64,000 nt of DNA from Hamadaea sp013361475 (GTDB lineage Bacteria; Actinomycetota; Actinomycetes; Mycobacteriales; Micromonosporaceae): positions 372,001 to 436,000 of the forward strand of contig NZ_JBFAHM010000003.1 of the NCBI RefSeq assembly GCF_040654195.1, written 5' to 3'. Made by a program: the position numbers and the translations under genes. This document shows, piece after piece, positions 17,587 through 26,527 of the stretch; position 1 is the stretch's first letter; every line of letters starts with the position of its first letter. The notes beneath the pieces are model-generated. The model had not been told where the DNA came from. It saw nothing but the letters and a program-made list of their open reading frames with translations, and did not search any database.

Positions 17587-17736
17587 CGGACTGAACGCAC
17601 AGCGTGCCCCATCATGCCGTATCGCGGCACGTCGAGTCATCATCCAGCTCCTTGCGCTAGGGTTCCCCCGCCGCTCGGACGACCCCGTCGCCGTGAACCG
17701 CCCGGGTGGCTTGAAGTAACAGCCTGGAAACGGCGC

Positions 17737-17766
17737 TTGTGGCAGTGGTCGCCCGTCGGCTAATTT
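17737..17766 (+). promoter_or_regulatory. Probable promoter of the oligosaccharide transporter
   Basis: TTGTGG (17737-17742), an 18 bp spacer, then TAATTT (17761-17766). The operator-like inverted repeat begins at the -10. RBS AAGGGAG (17837-17843) serves GTG 17850. Confidence 0.5.
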
Positions 17767-17790
17767 GTTTAGTCGGTAGACCAACTAACT
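17764..17790. promoter_or_regulatory. Putative ROK/XylR operator 1
   Basis: An inverted repeat with TTTAGT on the left and ACTAACT on the right flanks a centre reading CGGTAGACCA. The segment TTTGTTTAGTCGG is shared exactly with 21617-21644. It overlaps the -10 of the transporter promoter and lies beside the divergent ROK regulator gene. Confidence 0.75.
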
Positions 17791-17849
17791 GTACCGCACA
17801 ACCCCCGCCTCCCATACCCTCTACCCCCTCCACACGAAGGGAGTGTGCC

Positions 17850-19544
17850 GTGCAAGACCCCCTCAAGGGCGCGGCCACGAACCGCCGTCAGTTCCTGTCG
17901 CTCGCGGGTCTCGGCGCGCTGTCCGCCGCCGGCGTCGGCGGGCTCGCCGGATGCAGCGACAACAAGGCCAACGGACCTGGCACCACGAGCCAGAGCGACC
18001 TCAGCAAGATCGTGCCGAACTACATCCCGAACAACGCCGTCAAGCCGGACATGCCGGCCGTCGTCGGAGCCAACGGCGCGGTCTCCGACCCGGTCTTCCT
18101 GCGGTACCCGGACTCCCCGGTGAAGACCGTCGCGGCCATTCCGGGCAAGGGCGGCAGCTACACCACGATGACTCCGCTGTGGGGCGCGATTCCGCCGTCG
18201 ACCGGCAACTCGTACTACGACGCGGTCAACAAGGCGCTGGGCGTCACGCTCAAGATCCAGCCGTCGGACGGCACCAACTACGGCAACGCACTGCCCGCGC
18301 TGTTCGCCGCGGACAAGCTGCCCGACTGGATCCAGATCCCAGGCTGGAACACCTCGACGCTCAACTTCGGCCAGGGGGTCAGCAAGTTCACCGACCTGAC
18401 GCCGTACCTGTCGGGTGACAAGATCAAGGACTACCCGAACCTGGCCAACATCCCCACCGGTGCGTGGCAAGCGGGCGTGTGGAACGGCAAGCTCTACGGT
18501 CTGCCGGTCTACCCGGGCGGCGTGATCATCGCCGGCACCTACTTCTACCGCCGGGACATCTTCGAGAAGCTGAACATCAGCCCCGACAGCATCAAGACTC
18601 CGGACGACCTCGCCGCCCTCGGCGCGCAGCTGACCAGCGCGTCGGCCGGCCAGTGGGCGTTCGACGACCTGTTCGGCGACGACGCGAACTACGTGTCGCA
18701 GCTGTTCCACTTCCCGCAGAAGTGGGGCATCGACTCCGCCGGCAAGATCTTCCACAAGTACGAGAGCCAGGAGATCCTCGAGGCGCTCAACTGGTTCCAG
18801 AAGATCGTCAAGGCCGGCCACGTCCACCCGGACGCGATCGCGGGCAACAACCAGAACGGCAAGCAGCGCTTCTGGAGTGGCAAGGTCTGCATCACCGCCG
18901 ACGGCACCGGCGCGTGGAACGGTGACGACGCCAAGTCCGGTACCGCCGCGAACCCGAGCTACCGCCGGGCCGCCTTCAAGCTCATGTCCTCCAAGGGCAC
19001 GCCGACCGTCGAGATCGGGCCGGGCGCGGGCATGTTCGGCTACCTCAACGCCAAACTCAAGGACGACCAGGTCAAGGAGCTGCTGAAGGTCGCCGACTAC
19101 CTTGCCGCGCCGTACGGCTCGGCCGAGTGGCTCGTCGTGAACTTCGGCACCGAAGGCGACACGTACACGATGAAGGACGGCAACCCGGCTCTGACGGAGA
19201 AGGGCGCCAAGGAGGTGGCCACGACGTTCCAGTTCCTGGTGACCCCGTCGAACCAGACGACCGTGCAGCAGGGCTTCCCCGACGTCGCCAAGGACTACGG
19301 CGCGTGGCAGGCCGACATGGTCAAGTACGCCGTCAAGCCGGCCTTCTACGCCATGAACATCACCGAGCCGTCGCAGTACTCGTCGATCGGCAAGGCCGTC
19401 ACCGACATGATCCAGGACGTCAAGTTCGGCCGGAAGTCGGTCGCCGACTACCAGGAGGCCGTCAAGTCGTGGAAGTCGCAGGGCGGCGACGCGCTGCGGG
19501 CGTTCTACGAGGACATCCGGAACAAGTACGGCACCGGTCAGTGA
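17850..19544 (+). CDS. ABC transporter substrate-binding lipoprotein (oligosaccharide)
   Basis: 564 residues. The N-terminus NRRQFLSLAGLGALSAAGVG combines a twin-arginine motif with the lipobox LAGC, so the protein is probably Tat-exported and lipidated. The body is a large family-1 solute-binding protein of the kind paired with LplB/YtcP permeases, longer than usual monosaccharide binders, which suggests an oligosaccharide ligand. Xyloglucan- or xylan-derived oligosaccharides are inferred from the GH31, xylA and esterase genes downstream. GTG 17850 has RBS AAGGGAG. No ATPase gene accompanies it, so a shared MsiK-type ATPase is likely used. Confidence 0.9.
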   Translation: MQDPLKGAATNRRQFLSLAGLGALSAAGVGGLAGCSDNKANGPGTTSQSDLSKIVPNYIPNNAVKPDMPAVVGANGAVSDPVFLRYPDSPVKTVAAIPGKGGSYTTMTPLWGAIPPSTGNSYYDAVNKALGVTLKIQPSDGTNYGNALPALFAADKLPDWIQIPGWNTSTLNFGQGVSKFTDLTPYLSGDKIKDYPNLANIPTGAWQAGVWNGKLYGLPVYPGGVIIAGTYFYRRDIFEKLNISPDSIKTPDDLAALGAQLTSASAGQWAFDDLFGDDANYVSQLFHFPQKWGIDSAGKIFHKYESQEILEALNWFQKIVKAGHVHPDAIAGNNQNGKQRFWSGKVCITADGTGAWNGDDAKSGTAANPSYRRAAFKLMSSKGTPTVEIGPGAGMFGYLNAKLKDDQVKELLKVADYLAAPYGSAEWLVVNFGTEGDTYTMKDGNPALTEKGAKEVATTFQFLVTPSNQTTVQQGFPDVAKDYGAWQADMVKYAVKPAFYAMNITEPSQYSSIGKAVTDMIQDVKFGRKSVADYQEAVKSWKSQGGDALRAFYEDIRNKYGTGQ

Positions 19545-19551
19545 TCTGCCG

Positions 19552-19583
19552 CCCGGGTCCCGCCGTCCGTGGCGGGACCCGGG
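19552..19583 (+). other. 13 bp hairpin between binding protein and permease genes
   Basis: CCCGGGTCCCGCC (19552-19564) and GGCGGGACCCGGG (19571-19583) form a perfect 13 bp stem with a 6 nt loop, 8 nt after the binding-protein stop. Such hairpins commonly protect the upstream mRNA or attenuate the downstream genes, raising binding protein over permease. Confidence 0.75.
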
Positions 19584-19621
19584 TCTCCGGATGAACAACC
19601 CAGGATCGAAGGAGTACGACG

Positions 19622-20611
19622 GTGGCAGCGATCGACGACGGTGTGGCGGCGCCGCCCGCACTGCCCTCGCAGCCGAGCGCCAAGGCGGCGTCCGGCAGCC
19701 GGGGACTGACCTGGTGGGGGAGGCTCAAACGCGACCGCACCTTGGTCATCATGACGTTGCCCGCCGTCATCCTGCTCGCCGTCTTCAGCTACGGCCCGAT
19801 GTTCGGCCTGTTCACGGCGTTCCAGGCCTACGACATCTACAATGGATTCACGGGTAGCCCGTTCGTCGGGTTGGACCAGTTCCAGCGCCTGTTCAGCGAC
19901 CCGCTCTTCTGGCACTCCATGGAGAACACCCTGGTGCTGAGCGCGGTCCAGCTGGTGCTCTACTTCCCCATCCCAATCCTGCTGGCGTTACTGCTCAACT
20001 CCATCATGAGCACCAAGGTCCGGTCGTTCGTGCAGGCGATCGTCTATCTGCCGCACTTCTTCGGCTGGGTGCTGGTCGTCACGGTCTTCCAGGAGATGCT
20101 GGGCGGGGCCGGTGTGCTGAACACGTTCCTACGCCAGCACGACATGGCGACCTGGGACATCATGACCAACCCGGACACCTTCAAATACCTGGTCACCGCG
20201 CAGGCCGTCTGGAAGGAGGCGGGCTGGGGCATCGTCATCTTCCTCGCTGCGCTCGCCGCCATCGACACGAGCCTCTACGAGGCGGCGGCGGCCGACGGCG
20301 CGAACCGGTGGCGGCGGCTGTGGCACATCACCCTGCCCGGCATGCGCGGCGTCATCATCCTGCTGCTGGTGCTCCGGCTCGGCAACGCGTTGTCGATCGG
20401 CTTCGAGCAGTTCATCCTGCAGCGCCAGGCGGTCGGCCGCGACGCGGCGGAAGTGCTCGACACCTTCTCGTACTACTACGGCGTGGTTGGCAACAACTTC
20501 AGCTACGGCACGGCGGCCGGGCTCTTCAAGGGCATCATCTCGGTCGTCCTCCTCCTCGCGGCCAACAAGGTCGCGCACATGTTCGGCGAGGATGGGTTCT
20601 ACCGGCGATGA
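19622..20611 (+). CDS. ABC transporter permease, LplB-like
   Basis: 329 residues. An N-terminal cytoplasmic tail of ~45 residues precedes six membrane segments. The EAA loop is EAAAADGANRWRRLWHITLP (about 222-241), the ATPase contact. GTG 19622 is the start, following GAAGGAG at about 19608-19614. Its stop overlaps the next permease start (ATGA). Confidence 0.92.
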   Translation: MAAIDDGVAAPPALPSQPSAKAASGSRGLTWWGRLKRDRTLVIMTLPAVILLAVFSYGPMFGLFTAFQAYDIYNGFTGSPFVGLDQFQRLFSDPLFWHSMENTLVLSAVQLVLYFPIPILLALLLNSIMSTKVRSFVQAIVYLPHFFGWVLVVTVFQEMLGGAGVLNTFLRQHDMATWDIMTNPDTFKYLVTAQAVWKEAGWGIVIFLAALAAIDTSLYEAAAADGANRWRRLWHITLPGMRGVIILLLVLRLGNALSIGFEQFILQRQAVGRDAAEVLDTFSYYYGVVGNNFSYGTAAGLFKGIISVVLLLAANKVAHMFGEDGFYRR

Positions 20612-21543
20612 CTACCTCGACACTGCCCCGCAACCGGCGTACCTCCAACCGGCCGTCCTGGGAGGAGAAGCCGTCCGCCCTCGGCCAGGGCGCGAAGTCG
20701 CTGGTCGTCCTGATCGTGCTCGCCGTGATCGCGGTGCCGATCTACTCGGTCGTGCTGACCAGCTTCTCCACCCAGGCGTCCATCAACAAGGCCGGCGGTC
20801 TCGTGATGGTGCCGGGCGAGCTGACGCTGGAGGCGTACAAGCAGATCTTCAGCAACCAGCTGATCGTGCACTCCCTGTTCGTCAGCCTCGCGATCACCGC
20901 GCTCGGCACCGCCATCTCCATGGTGGTCAGCGTGCTGGCGGCGTACGGGTTGTCGCGGGCGCGCTCGTTCGGGCACCGGCCGATCCTGATGTTCATGATC
21001 GTCACGATGTTCTTCGGCGGCGGCCTGATTCCGACCTTCCTCGTCGTCTCGGCGCTCGGCGGCTACGACGCGTACTGGTCGCAGATCCTGCCCGGTGCGG
21101 TCGCGGTCTTCAACATCCTCGTGCTGCGCTCGTTCTTCAGCAGCACCTCGCCGGAGCTGATCGACGCGGCGAAGATCGACGGCGCGGGGGACTGGCGCAT
21201 CCTCTGGTCCATCGTGCTGCCGACCTCCAAGGCCGTGCTCGCGGTGATCACCCTGTTCTACGCGGTCGGCTACTGGAACAACTTCTTCGCCGCCCAGCTC
21301 TACCTGCCGGACAACGGCATGTGGCCGCTGCCGCAGGTGGTGAACACCTACGTGCTGCAGGGCAACTCGATGCCGGGCTCCGGGATCACCAACACCGGCC
21401 AGTACTTCGGACACCAGCAGGTCGCCCCGCTCACGATCCAGATGGCGGTGGTGACGCTGACGCTGCTGCCGATCCTGGTCGTCTATCCGTTCGTCCAGAA
21501 GCACTTCACCAAGGGCGTCATGGTCGGCGCCGTCAAGGGCTGA
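20608..21543 (+). CDS. ABC transporter permease, YtcP/LplC-like
   Basis: 311 residues with six membrane segments. The EAA-type loop reads ELIDAAKIDGAGDWRILWSI, ending in the conserved VLP. It forms the heteromeric channel with the preceding permease. Translation is coupled through a 4 bp overlap. A 12-13 bp hairpin follows the stop immediately. Confidence 0.92.
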   Translation: MTTSTLPRNRRTSNRPSWEEKPSALGQGAKSLVVLIVLAVIAVPIYSVVLTSFSTQASINKAGGLVMVPGELTLEAYKQIFSNQLIVHSLFVSLAITALGTAISMVVSVLAAYGLSRARSFGHRPILMFMIVTMFFGGGLIPTFLVVSALGGYDAYWSQILPGAVAVFNILVLRSFFSSTSPELIDAAKIDGAGDWRILWSIVLPTSKAVLAVITLFYAVGYWNNFFAAQLYLPDNGMWPLPQVVNTYVLQGNSMPGSGITNTGQYFGHQQVAPLTIQMAVVTLTLLPILVVYPFVQKHFTKGVMVGAVKG

Positions 21544-21573
21544 CAGCCGCGGTGCCATGACGGCACCCGGCTG
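21544..21573 (+). terminator. Hairpin after the transporter operon
   Basis: CAGCCGCGGTGCC (21544-21556) pairs with GGCACCCGGCTG (21562-21573) with one bulged base and a 5 nt loop, starting at the first base after the stop codon. No T-tract is seen. It probably ends the transporter message before the separately regulated GH31 gene. Confidence 0.65.
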
Positions 21574-21606
21574 CACTTCTGGCGGCTCGCGCAAGCGCTC
21601 CCCGGC
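21571..21606. repeat. Dispersed copy of the xyl 39 bp repeat (36 bp variant)
   Basis: It matches the tandem units of 17461-17577 over the first 20 and last 9 bases. The middle is changed to GCAAGCG, giving the small inverted repeat GCGC-AA-GCGC. It lies just before the TTGACA of the GH31 promoter. Confidence 0.85.
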
Positions 21607-21610
21607 ACCG

Positions 21611-21640
21611 TTGACATTTTGTTTAGTCGGAAGAGAAACT
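21611..21640 (+). promoter_or_regulatory. Promoter of the GH31 gene, apparently leaderless
   Basis: TTGACA (21611-21616), an 18 bp spacer and GAAACT (21635-21640), with ATG 21647 beginning 6 nt later. No Shine-Dalgarno sequence is present, so the message probably starts at or next to the ATG. The operator overlaps the whole core promoter. Confidence 0.6.
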
Positions 21641-21644
21641 AATT
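21617..21644. promoter_or_regulatory. Putative ROK/XylR operator 2
   Basis: Shares TTTGTTTAGTCGG with the site at 17764-17790 and ends AACTAATT, keeping the TTTAGT / ACTAA inverted arms. It covers the spacer and -10 of the GH31 promoter, a classic repressor position. Confidence 0.78.
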
Positions 21645-21646
21645 CC

Positions 21647-23959
21647 ATGCCTTTCCGTCCGCCCTTGGTGGCACACGAATACTTCAGCGCCGACCCGCCG
21701 GAGCTGCCCCGCCGACGGCACGGGGAGGGCGGCCCGCAGGAGATCACCCACGCCGAGCTGATGGCGACCGACCCCAACGGCGTCAGCGTCAAAGCCCACG
21801 CGACCTCGGGCGATCTGCTCACCGCGCAGGTCACCGCGGCCGGCGAGGGCATCATCCGCGTACGCCTCGCGACCGACCCGGCAGCGCGTACGCGCAGCGC
21901 ACGGGTGTTGCCGCTGACCCATCCGGATCTCGGGTATTCCGCCGACGTCCAGGTCGCCGACGGGGTCATCCGGATCGTCGCCGGCTCGATCACCGCCGAG
22001 GTGAGGCTGGAGCCGTGGGGTATCCGCTTCCTCGAGACGGGCACCGGGCGGTTGCTGACCCGGACCGCGCCCGGCGTCGTCGACATCTCCGGGCGGATGC
22101 GTACGGCGCCGTTCGGCTTGTCGACTGTGGACGGCAGCGTGGTGGCGTACCACGAGACCTTCGTCCTGCCGGCCGACGAGGTGCTCGCCGGCACCGGCGA
22201 ACGCTTCCTGCCGCTGAACCTGCGCGGCCAGCGGCCGGTGATCTGGAACTTCGACGCGTTCGGCAGCGAGGGCGACCGCGCGTACAAGAATGTGCCGTTC
22301 TACCAGTCCAGCCGCGGTTACGGCGTGGTGGTCGACTCCGGTATGCCGATCGAGTTCGACTTCGGCGCCAGTACGCAGAGCGTCGTGCAGATCGTCGTCC
22401 CCGACGACCTCATCGACTACTACGTGCTCGCCGGTCCGACGCCGGGTGAGGTGCTGACCCGGTACGACCGGCTGACCTGCCGCCCGGTGACGCCGCCGAA
22501 GTGGGCCTTCGGTTCGTGGATCTCCTCGGGCTTCTTCGTCGACACGCAGGAGCACGTGCTGCGGCGCGCCCGGACGATCCGGGAGCACGGCATCCCCTGC
22601 GACGTCCTGCACCTGGACACCTATTGGCAGCCCGACGGGAAGTGGTCGGAGCTGCGCTGGGACCCGGTGACCTTCCCCGACCCGGACGCGATGCTCGCCG
22701 AGCTGACCGAGCAGGGCTTCAAGGTCTGCCTCTGGATGAACTCCTACCTCAGCGTCAACTCCGACCGGTTCACCGAGGCGGCGGAGAAGGGCTACCTGCT
22801 CAAGCGGCAGGACGGGTCGGCGTACGTGGCGGACTCGTGGCACGGGTCGTTCCCGGAGTGCGGCATCGTCGACTTCACCAACCCCGACGCCACCAGCTGG
22901 TTCCAGGATCTGCTGCGACCGCTGGCCCGGCAGGGCGTACAGGTCTTCAAGACGGACTTCGCCGAGGGCGTACCGGCCGACGCGGTGGCGTACAACGGCA
23001 TGAGCGGCGCCGAGCTGCACAACGTGTACGCGCTGCTCTTCAACGACGCCGTGAGCGCGGTGACGCGTGAGGTGCACGGGCATTCGATGATCTGGGGCCG
23101 TTCGTCATACCTGGGCGGGCAGCGGCACGCGGCCCAATGGGGCGGCGACACGATGTGCTCCTACCCGGCGCTGGCCAGCTCGATGAACGGCGGCCTGGCC
23201 CACGGCTTGTCCGGCGTGCCGTTCTGGTCGCACGACACGGGCGGTTTCTCCGGTACGCCCACCGACGATCTGTTCCTGCGTTGGGCGCAGTTCGGGGCGC
23301 TCTCGCCGCTGCTGCGCTTCCACGGCACGACGACCCGGGAGCCGTGGCGGTTCCCGGCGGTCGAGGCACAGGTCATCGACGCGCTGAAGCTGCGCTACCG
23401 GCTGTTGCCGTACCTCTATTCGCAGGCGCTGCTCGCCGGGGAGACCGGCGAGCCGATCATGCGCGCTTTGATGGTGGACTCCCCGGAGGACCCGTTGGCC
23501 TGGCGGGCCGAGCACGAGTACCGGCTCGGCCCGGATCTCCTGGTCGCCCCGGTCATCAGCGAGGAGCAGGAGCGGCACGTCTACCTTCCGGCCGGCGAGT
23601 GGGCCGGTTGGTGGAACGGCGAGCTGGTGACCGGACCGACCTCGATCCACGTGAGCCCGGCCCCCGACCAGATTCCGCTGTACGCCCGGGTCGGCGCGCT
23701 CCTTCCGACGACCGCGACGGCGGAGTCGATCCCCGACGGGCCGTGGAAGTCGATCACGATTGTGAGCGTGGGAGGGTTGAGCGGAACCACCGAGATCCGC
23801 GACGATGACGGGGTCACTTCGGTCACCGCGGTACGTGAGGACGCCACGTTCACGGTCACCACGAGCGGCCCTGCCCGGATCGACCGGGTGGAGTTCGTTC
23901 AGGTGGCCGGCTACGCCGTGCCTGGCGTAGTCGTCCTCAACGGCACAGTGCAGGAGTAG
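21647..23959 (+). CDS. GH31 alpha-xylosidase
   Basis: 770 residues, no signal peptide. The nucleophile region KTDFAEGVPADA and the acid/base region WGGDTMCSYP match YicI-type alpha-xylosidases. The N-terminal beta-sandwich and barrel motifs (FGSWISSGFF, DVLHLDTYW, WMNSYL) are present. The enzyme would remove alpha-1,6-xylose from xyloglucan oligosaccharides or isoprimeverose in the cytoplasm, feeding XylA. ATG 21647 is chosen because the family's N-terminus begins there and the promoter abuts it; the frame is open further upstream through the dispersed repeat. It is followed 4 bp later by xylA. Confidence 0.92.
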   Translation: MPFRPPLVAHEYFSADPPELPRRRHGEGGPQEITHAELMATDPNGVSVKAHATSGDLLTAQVTAAGEGIIRVRLATDPAARTRSARVLPLTHPDLGYSADVQVADGVIRIVAGSITAEVRLEPWGIRFLETGTGRLLTRTAPGVVDISGRMRTAPFGLSTVDGSVVAYHETFVLPADEVLAGTGERFLPLNLRGQRPVIWNFDAFGSEGDRAYKNVPFYQSSRGYGVVVDSGMPIEFDFGASTQSVVQIVVPDDLIDYYVLAGPTPGEVLTRYDRLTCRPVTPPKWAFGSWISSGFFVDTQEHVLRRARTIREHGIPCDVLHLDTYWQPDGKWSELRWDPVTFPDPDAMLAELTEQGFKVCLWMNSYLSVNSDRFTEAAEKGYLLKRQDGSAYVADSWHGSFPECGIVDFTNPDATSWFQDLLRPLARQGVQVFKTDFAEGVPADAVAYNGMSGAELHNVYALLFNDAVSAVTREVHGHSMIWGRSSYLGGQRHAAQWGGDTMCSYPALASSMNGGLAHGLSGVPFWSHDTGGFSGTPTDDLFLRWAQFGALSPLLRFHGTTTREPWRFPAVEAQVIDALKLRYRLLPYLYSQALLAGETGEPIMRALMVDSPEDPLAWRAEHEYRLGPDLLVAPVISEEQERHVYLPAGEWAGWWNGELVTGPTSIHVSPAPDQIPLYARVGALLPTTATAESIPDGPWKSITIVSVGGLSGTTEIRDDDGVTSVTAVREDATFTVTTSGPARIDRVEFVQVAGYAVPGVVVLNGTVQE

Positions 23960-23963
23960 ACGC

Positions 23964-25166
23964 ATGTCCCAGATCCAGTTCACCTTCGGCCTTTGGACCG
24001 TCGGCTGGCCGGCCAACGATCCGTTCGGCGACGCCACGCGTCCGGCGCTCGACCCGGTCGAGAGCATCTACAAGCTCGCTGAGCTCGGCGCGGCCGGAGT
24101 CAGCTTCCACGACGACGACGTGATCCCGTTCGGCAGCTCCGACGCCGAGCGTGAGCGGCACATCGAGCGGCTGCGGAAGGGGCTCGCGGAGACCGGGATG
24201 TTCGTCTCGCACGCGACCACCAACCTCTTCAAGCACCCGGTGTTCAAGGAGGGCGGCCTGACCGCCAACGACCGGTCGGTACGCCGTTTCGCCCTGCGCA
24301 AGGTGATCCGCAACGTCGACCTCGCCGCGTCGCTGGGTGCGCGTACCTATGTCCTGTGGGGCGGGCGCGAGGGTGCGGAGTCGGATGCGGCCAAGGACAT
24401 CCGGGCCGCGCTCGACCGCTACAAGGAGGGCATGGACCTGCTCACCTCGTACGTGATCGAGCAGGGCTACGACATCCGGTTCGCCATCGAGCCGAAGCCG
24501 AACGAGCCGCGTGGTGACATCCTGCTGCCGACGCTCGGGCACGCGCTCGCCTTCATCAACGAGCTGGAGCACCCGGACCGGGTCGGGCTCAATCCCGAGA
24601 CCGGGCACGAGCAGATGGCCGGGCTCAACTTCACGCACGGCATCGCCCAGGCGCTGTGGCACGGCAAGCTGTTCCACATCGACCTCAACGGCCAGCGCGG
24701 GATCAAGTACGACCAGGACCTGATCTTCGGCCACGGAGACCTGCTCAACGCGTTCTCGTTGGTGGACCTGCTCGAGTTCGGTGGCCCCGACGGCTCGCCG
24801 GCCTGGGACGGACCGCGGCACTTCGACTACAAGCCCGCGCGTACGGAGGACGTCGAGGGCGTGTGGGCGAGCGCGGCGGCCAACATGAAGACCTACACCC
24901 TGCTGCGGGATCGGGCGGCCGCGTTCCGTGCCGACCCCGAGGTTCAGGAGGCGCTGGCCAACGCCCGCGTCAACGAGCTGAACACGCCGACCCTCGGCGC
25001 GGGGGAGACGGTCGCCGACCTCATGGCCAGCGACGCCGACTTCGACCCGGACGCGGCCGGCGCCCGGGGTGCCAACTTCGTGCAGCTGACCCAGCTCATG
25101 GTCGAACACGTTCTGGGGGCACGGACTGCACTCCCGGCGGCTCACGCAAGCGTTCCCCGGCAATGA
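23964..25166 (+). CDS. xylA: Xylose isomerase
   Basis: 400 residues, actinobacterial class. The catalytic His lies in VSFHDDDVIPFG; metal ligands include EPKPNEPRGD, GLNPETGHEQ and the later HIDLNGQ. It interconverts D-xylose and D-xylulose in the cytoplasm. The C-terminus continues past the expected LGAR ending with TALPAAHASVPRQ, encoded wholly by a copy of the xyl repeat (25124-25161). The extra ~13 residues therefore seem to be an accretion from repeat insertion. The stop overlaps the xylB start (ATGA). Confidence 0.97.
   Translation: MSQIQFTFGLWTVGWPANDPFGDATRPALDPVESIYKLAELGAAGVSFHDDDVIPFGSSDAERERHIERLRKGLAETGMFVSHATTNLFKHPVFKEGGLTANDRSVRRFALRKVIRNVDLAASLGARTYVLWGGREGAESDAAKDIRAALDRYKEGMDLLTSYVIEQGYDIRFAIEPKPNEPRGDILLPTLGHALAFINELEHPDRVGLNPETGHEQMAGLNFTHGIAQALWHGKLFHIDLNGQRGIKYDQDLIFGHGDLLNAFSLVDLLEFGGPDGSPAWDGPRHFDYKPARTEDVEGVWASAAANMKTYTLLRDRAAAFRADPEVQEALANARVNELNTPTLGAGETVADLMASDADFDPDAAGARGANFVQLTQLMVEHVLGARTALPAAHASVPRQ
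25124..25161. repeat. Dispersed copy of the xyl repeat at the xylA/xylB junction
   Basis: 38 bp matching the 39 bp units, with the central inverted repeat ACGC-AA-GCGT in place of GCGC-AA-GCGC at 21571. The paired changes keep pairing. It encodes the last residues of XylA and ends 2 bp before the xylB ATG. Confidence 0.85.
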
Positions 25167-26527
25167 CCCTGGTCGCCGGCGTCGACTCGTCGACGCAGTC
25201 GGTCAAGGTGGTCGTTCGCGACGCCGACACCGGTGTGCTCGTCCGGGAGGGCCGCGCGGCTCACCCGGACGGCACGGAGGTCCACCCGTCGGCCTGGTTC
25301 GACGCGCTCACCAGCGCGATCGGCCAGGCCGGCGGCCTCGACGACGTCGACGCGGTCAGCATCGCCGGGCAACAGCACGGCATGGTCTGCCTCGACGACT
25401 CCGGCGAGGTGGTCCGCCCGGCGCTGCTCTGGAACGACACCCGCTCGGCTGCGGCCGCGACGGATCTGGTCACCGAGCTGGGGGCCGAGACGTGGGCGAA
25501 GGCGACCGGCTCGGTGCCGGTCGCCTCCTTCACGGTCACCAAGCTGCGATGGCTCGCCACGCACGAGCCGGAGAACGCGGCCCGCGTGGCCGCCGTGTGC
25601 CTGCCGCACGACTGGCTGACCTGGAAACAGTCGGGCTCCACGGATCTGGCGGATCTGGTCACCGACCGGTCCGACGCCTCCGGGACCGGGTACTGGTCAC
25701 CCCGGCTCAACGCGTACCAGATGGAGCTGTTGGAACATGGCTTCGGACGGAGCGTGATCGTCCCGCGGGTCCTGGGGCCCGCGGACCGGGTAGGCCGATT
25801 CGGCGCGGGCGCAGGCGACAACGCCGGGGCCGCGCTGGGCCTGGACGCGCAGCCGGGCGACGTGGTGGTGTCGATCGGCACGTCGGGCACGGTGTTCGGA
25901 GTGTCCACCGTGGCTGCCAGCGACGAGTCGGGCATCGTGGCGGGGTTCGCCGACGCGACCGGGCACTACCTGCCGCTGGTCTGCACGCTCAACGCCGCGC
26001 GAGTGCTCGACGCGACCGCGTCACTGCTCGGAGTGTCCCACGCTGAGCTGGCTTCACTCGCGCTGTCGACGTCGTCTGACGGGCTTGTGCTGGTGCCCTA
26101 TCTCGAAGGCGAGCGAACCCCCAACCGCCCAGATGCGACCGGTTCGCTGCACGGCCTCACCCTGGGCACGTCCACGTCCGCGCATCTGGCGCGGGCCGCG
26201 GTGGAGGGCCTGCTCTGCGGGCTCGCCGACGGCCTCGACGCGCTCGTCGCGCAAGGCCTGGCCGTGCGGCGCGTGCTGCTCATCGGCGGTGCCGCTCGCA
26301 ATCAGGCGATACGCGAAATCGCACCGGCCGTGTTCGGTCGTCCGGTCGCGGTGCCCCCGGCCGGCGAATACGTGGCCGACGGTGCGGCGCGGCAGGCGGC
26401 GTGGGCCCTGACCGGGCAGCGCCCCACGTGGTCGCTGTCCGGTGTGGACGTCTACGAAGCCGATCCCGACCCCTCCGTCCGGGCGCGGTACGCCGCCGCC
26501 CGGGACCTCACCCTGGAGCGCATGTAG
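25163..26527 (+). CDS. xylB: Xylulokinase
   Basis: 454 residues of the FGGY kinase family. GVDSSTQSVKVVVRD is the phosphate-1 loop, SIAGQQHGMVCLD contacts the sugar, and GTSGTVFGVS and LIGGAARNQ complete the nucleotide site. It makes D-xylulose 5-phosphate for the pentose phosphate pathway. ATG 25163 overlaps the xylA stop. The stop TAG overlaps the next gene's GTG by one base, showing a tightly coupled operon. Confidence 0.96.
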   Translation: MTLVAGVDSSTQSVKVVVRDADTGVLVREGRAAHPDGTEVHPSAWFDALTSAIGQAGGLDDVDAVSIAGQQHGMVCLDDSGEVVRPALLWNDTRSAAAATDLVTELGAETWAKATGSVPVASFTVTKLRWLATHEPENAARVAAVCLPHDWLTWKQSGSTDLADLVTDRSDASGTGYWSPRLNAYQMELLEHGFGRSVIVPRVLGPADRVGRFGAGAGDNAGAALGLDAQPGDVVVSIGTSGTVFGVSTVAASDESGIVAGFADATGHYLPLVCTLNAARVLDATASLLGVSHAELASLALSTSSDGLVLVPYLEGERTPNRPDATGSLHGLTLGTSTSAHLARAAVEGLLCGLADGLDALVAQGLAVRRVLLIGGAARNQAIREIAPAVFGRPVAVPPAGEYVADGAARQAAWALTGQRPTWSLSGVDVYEADPDPSVRARYAAARDLTLERM

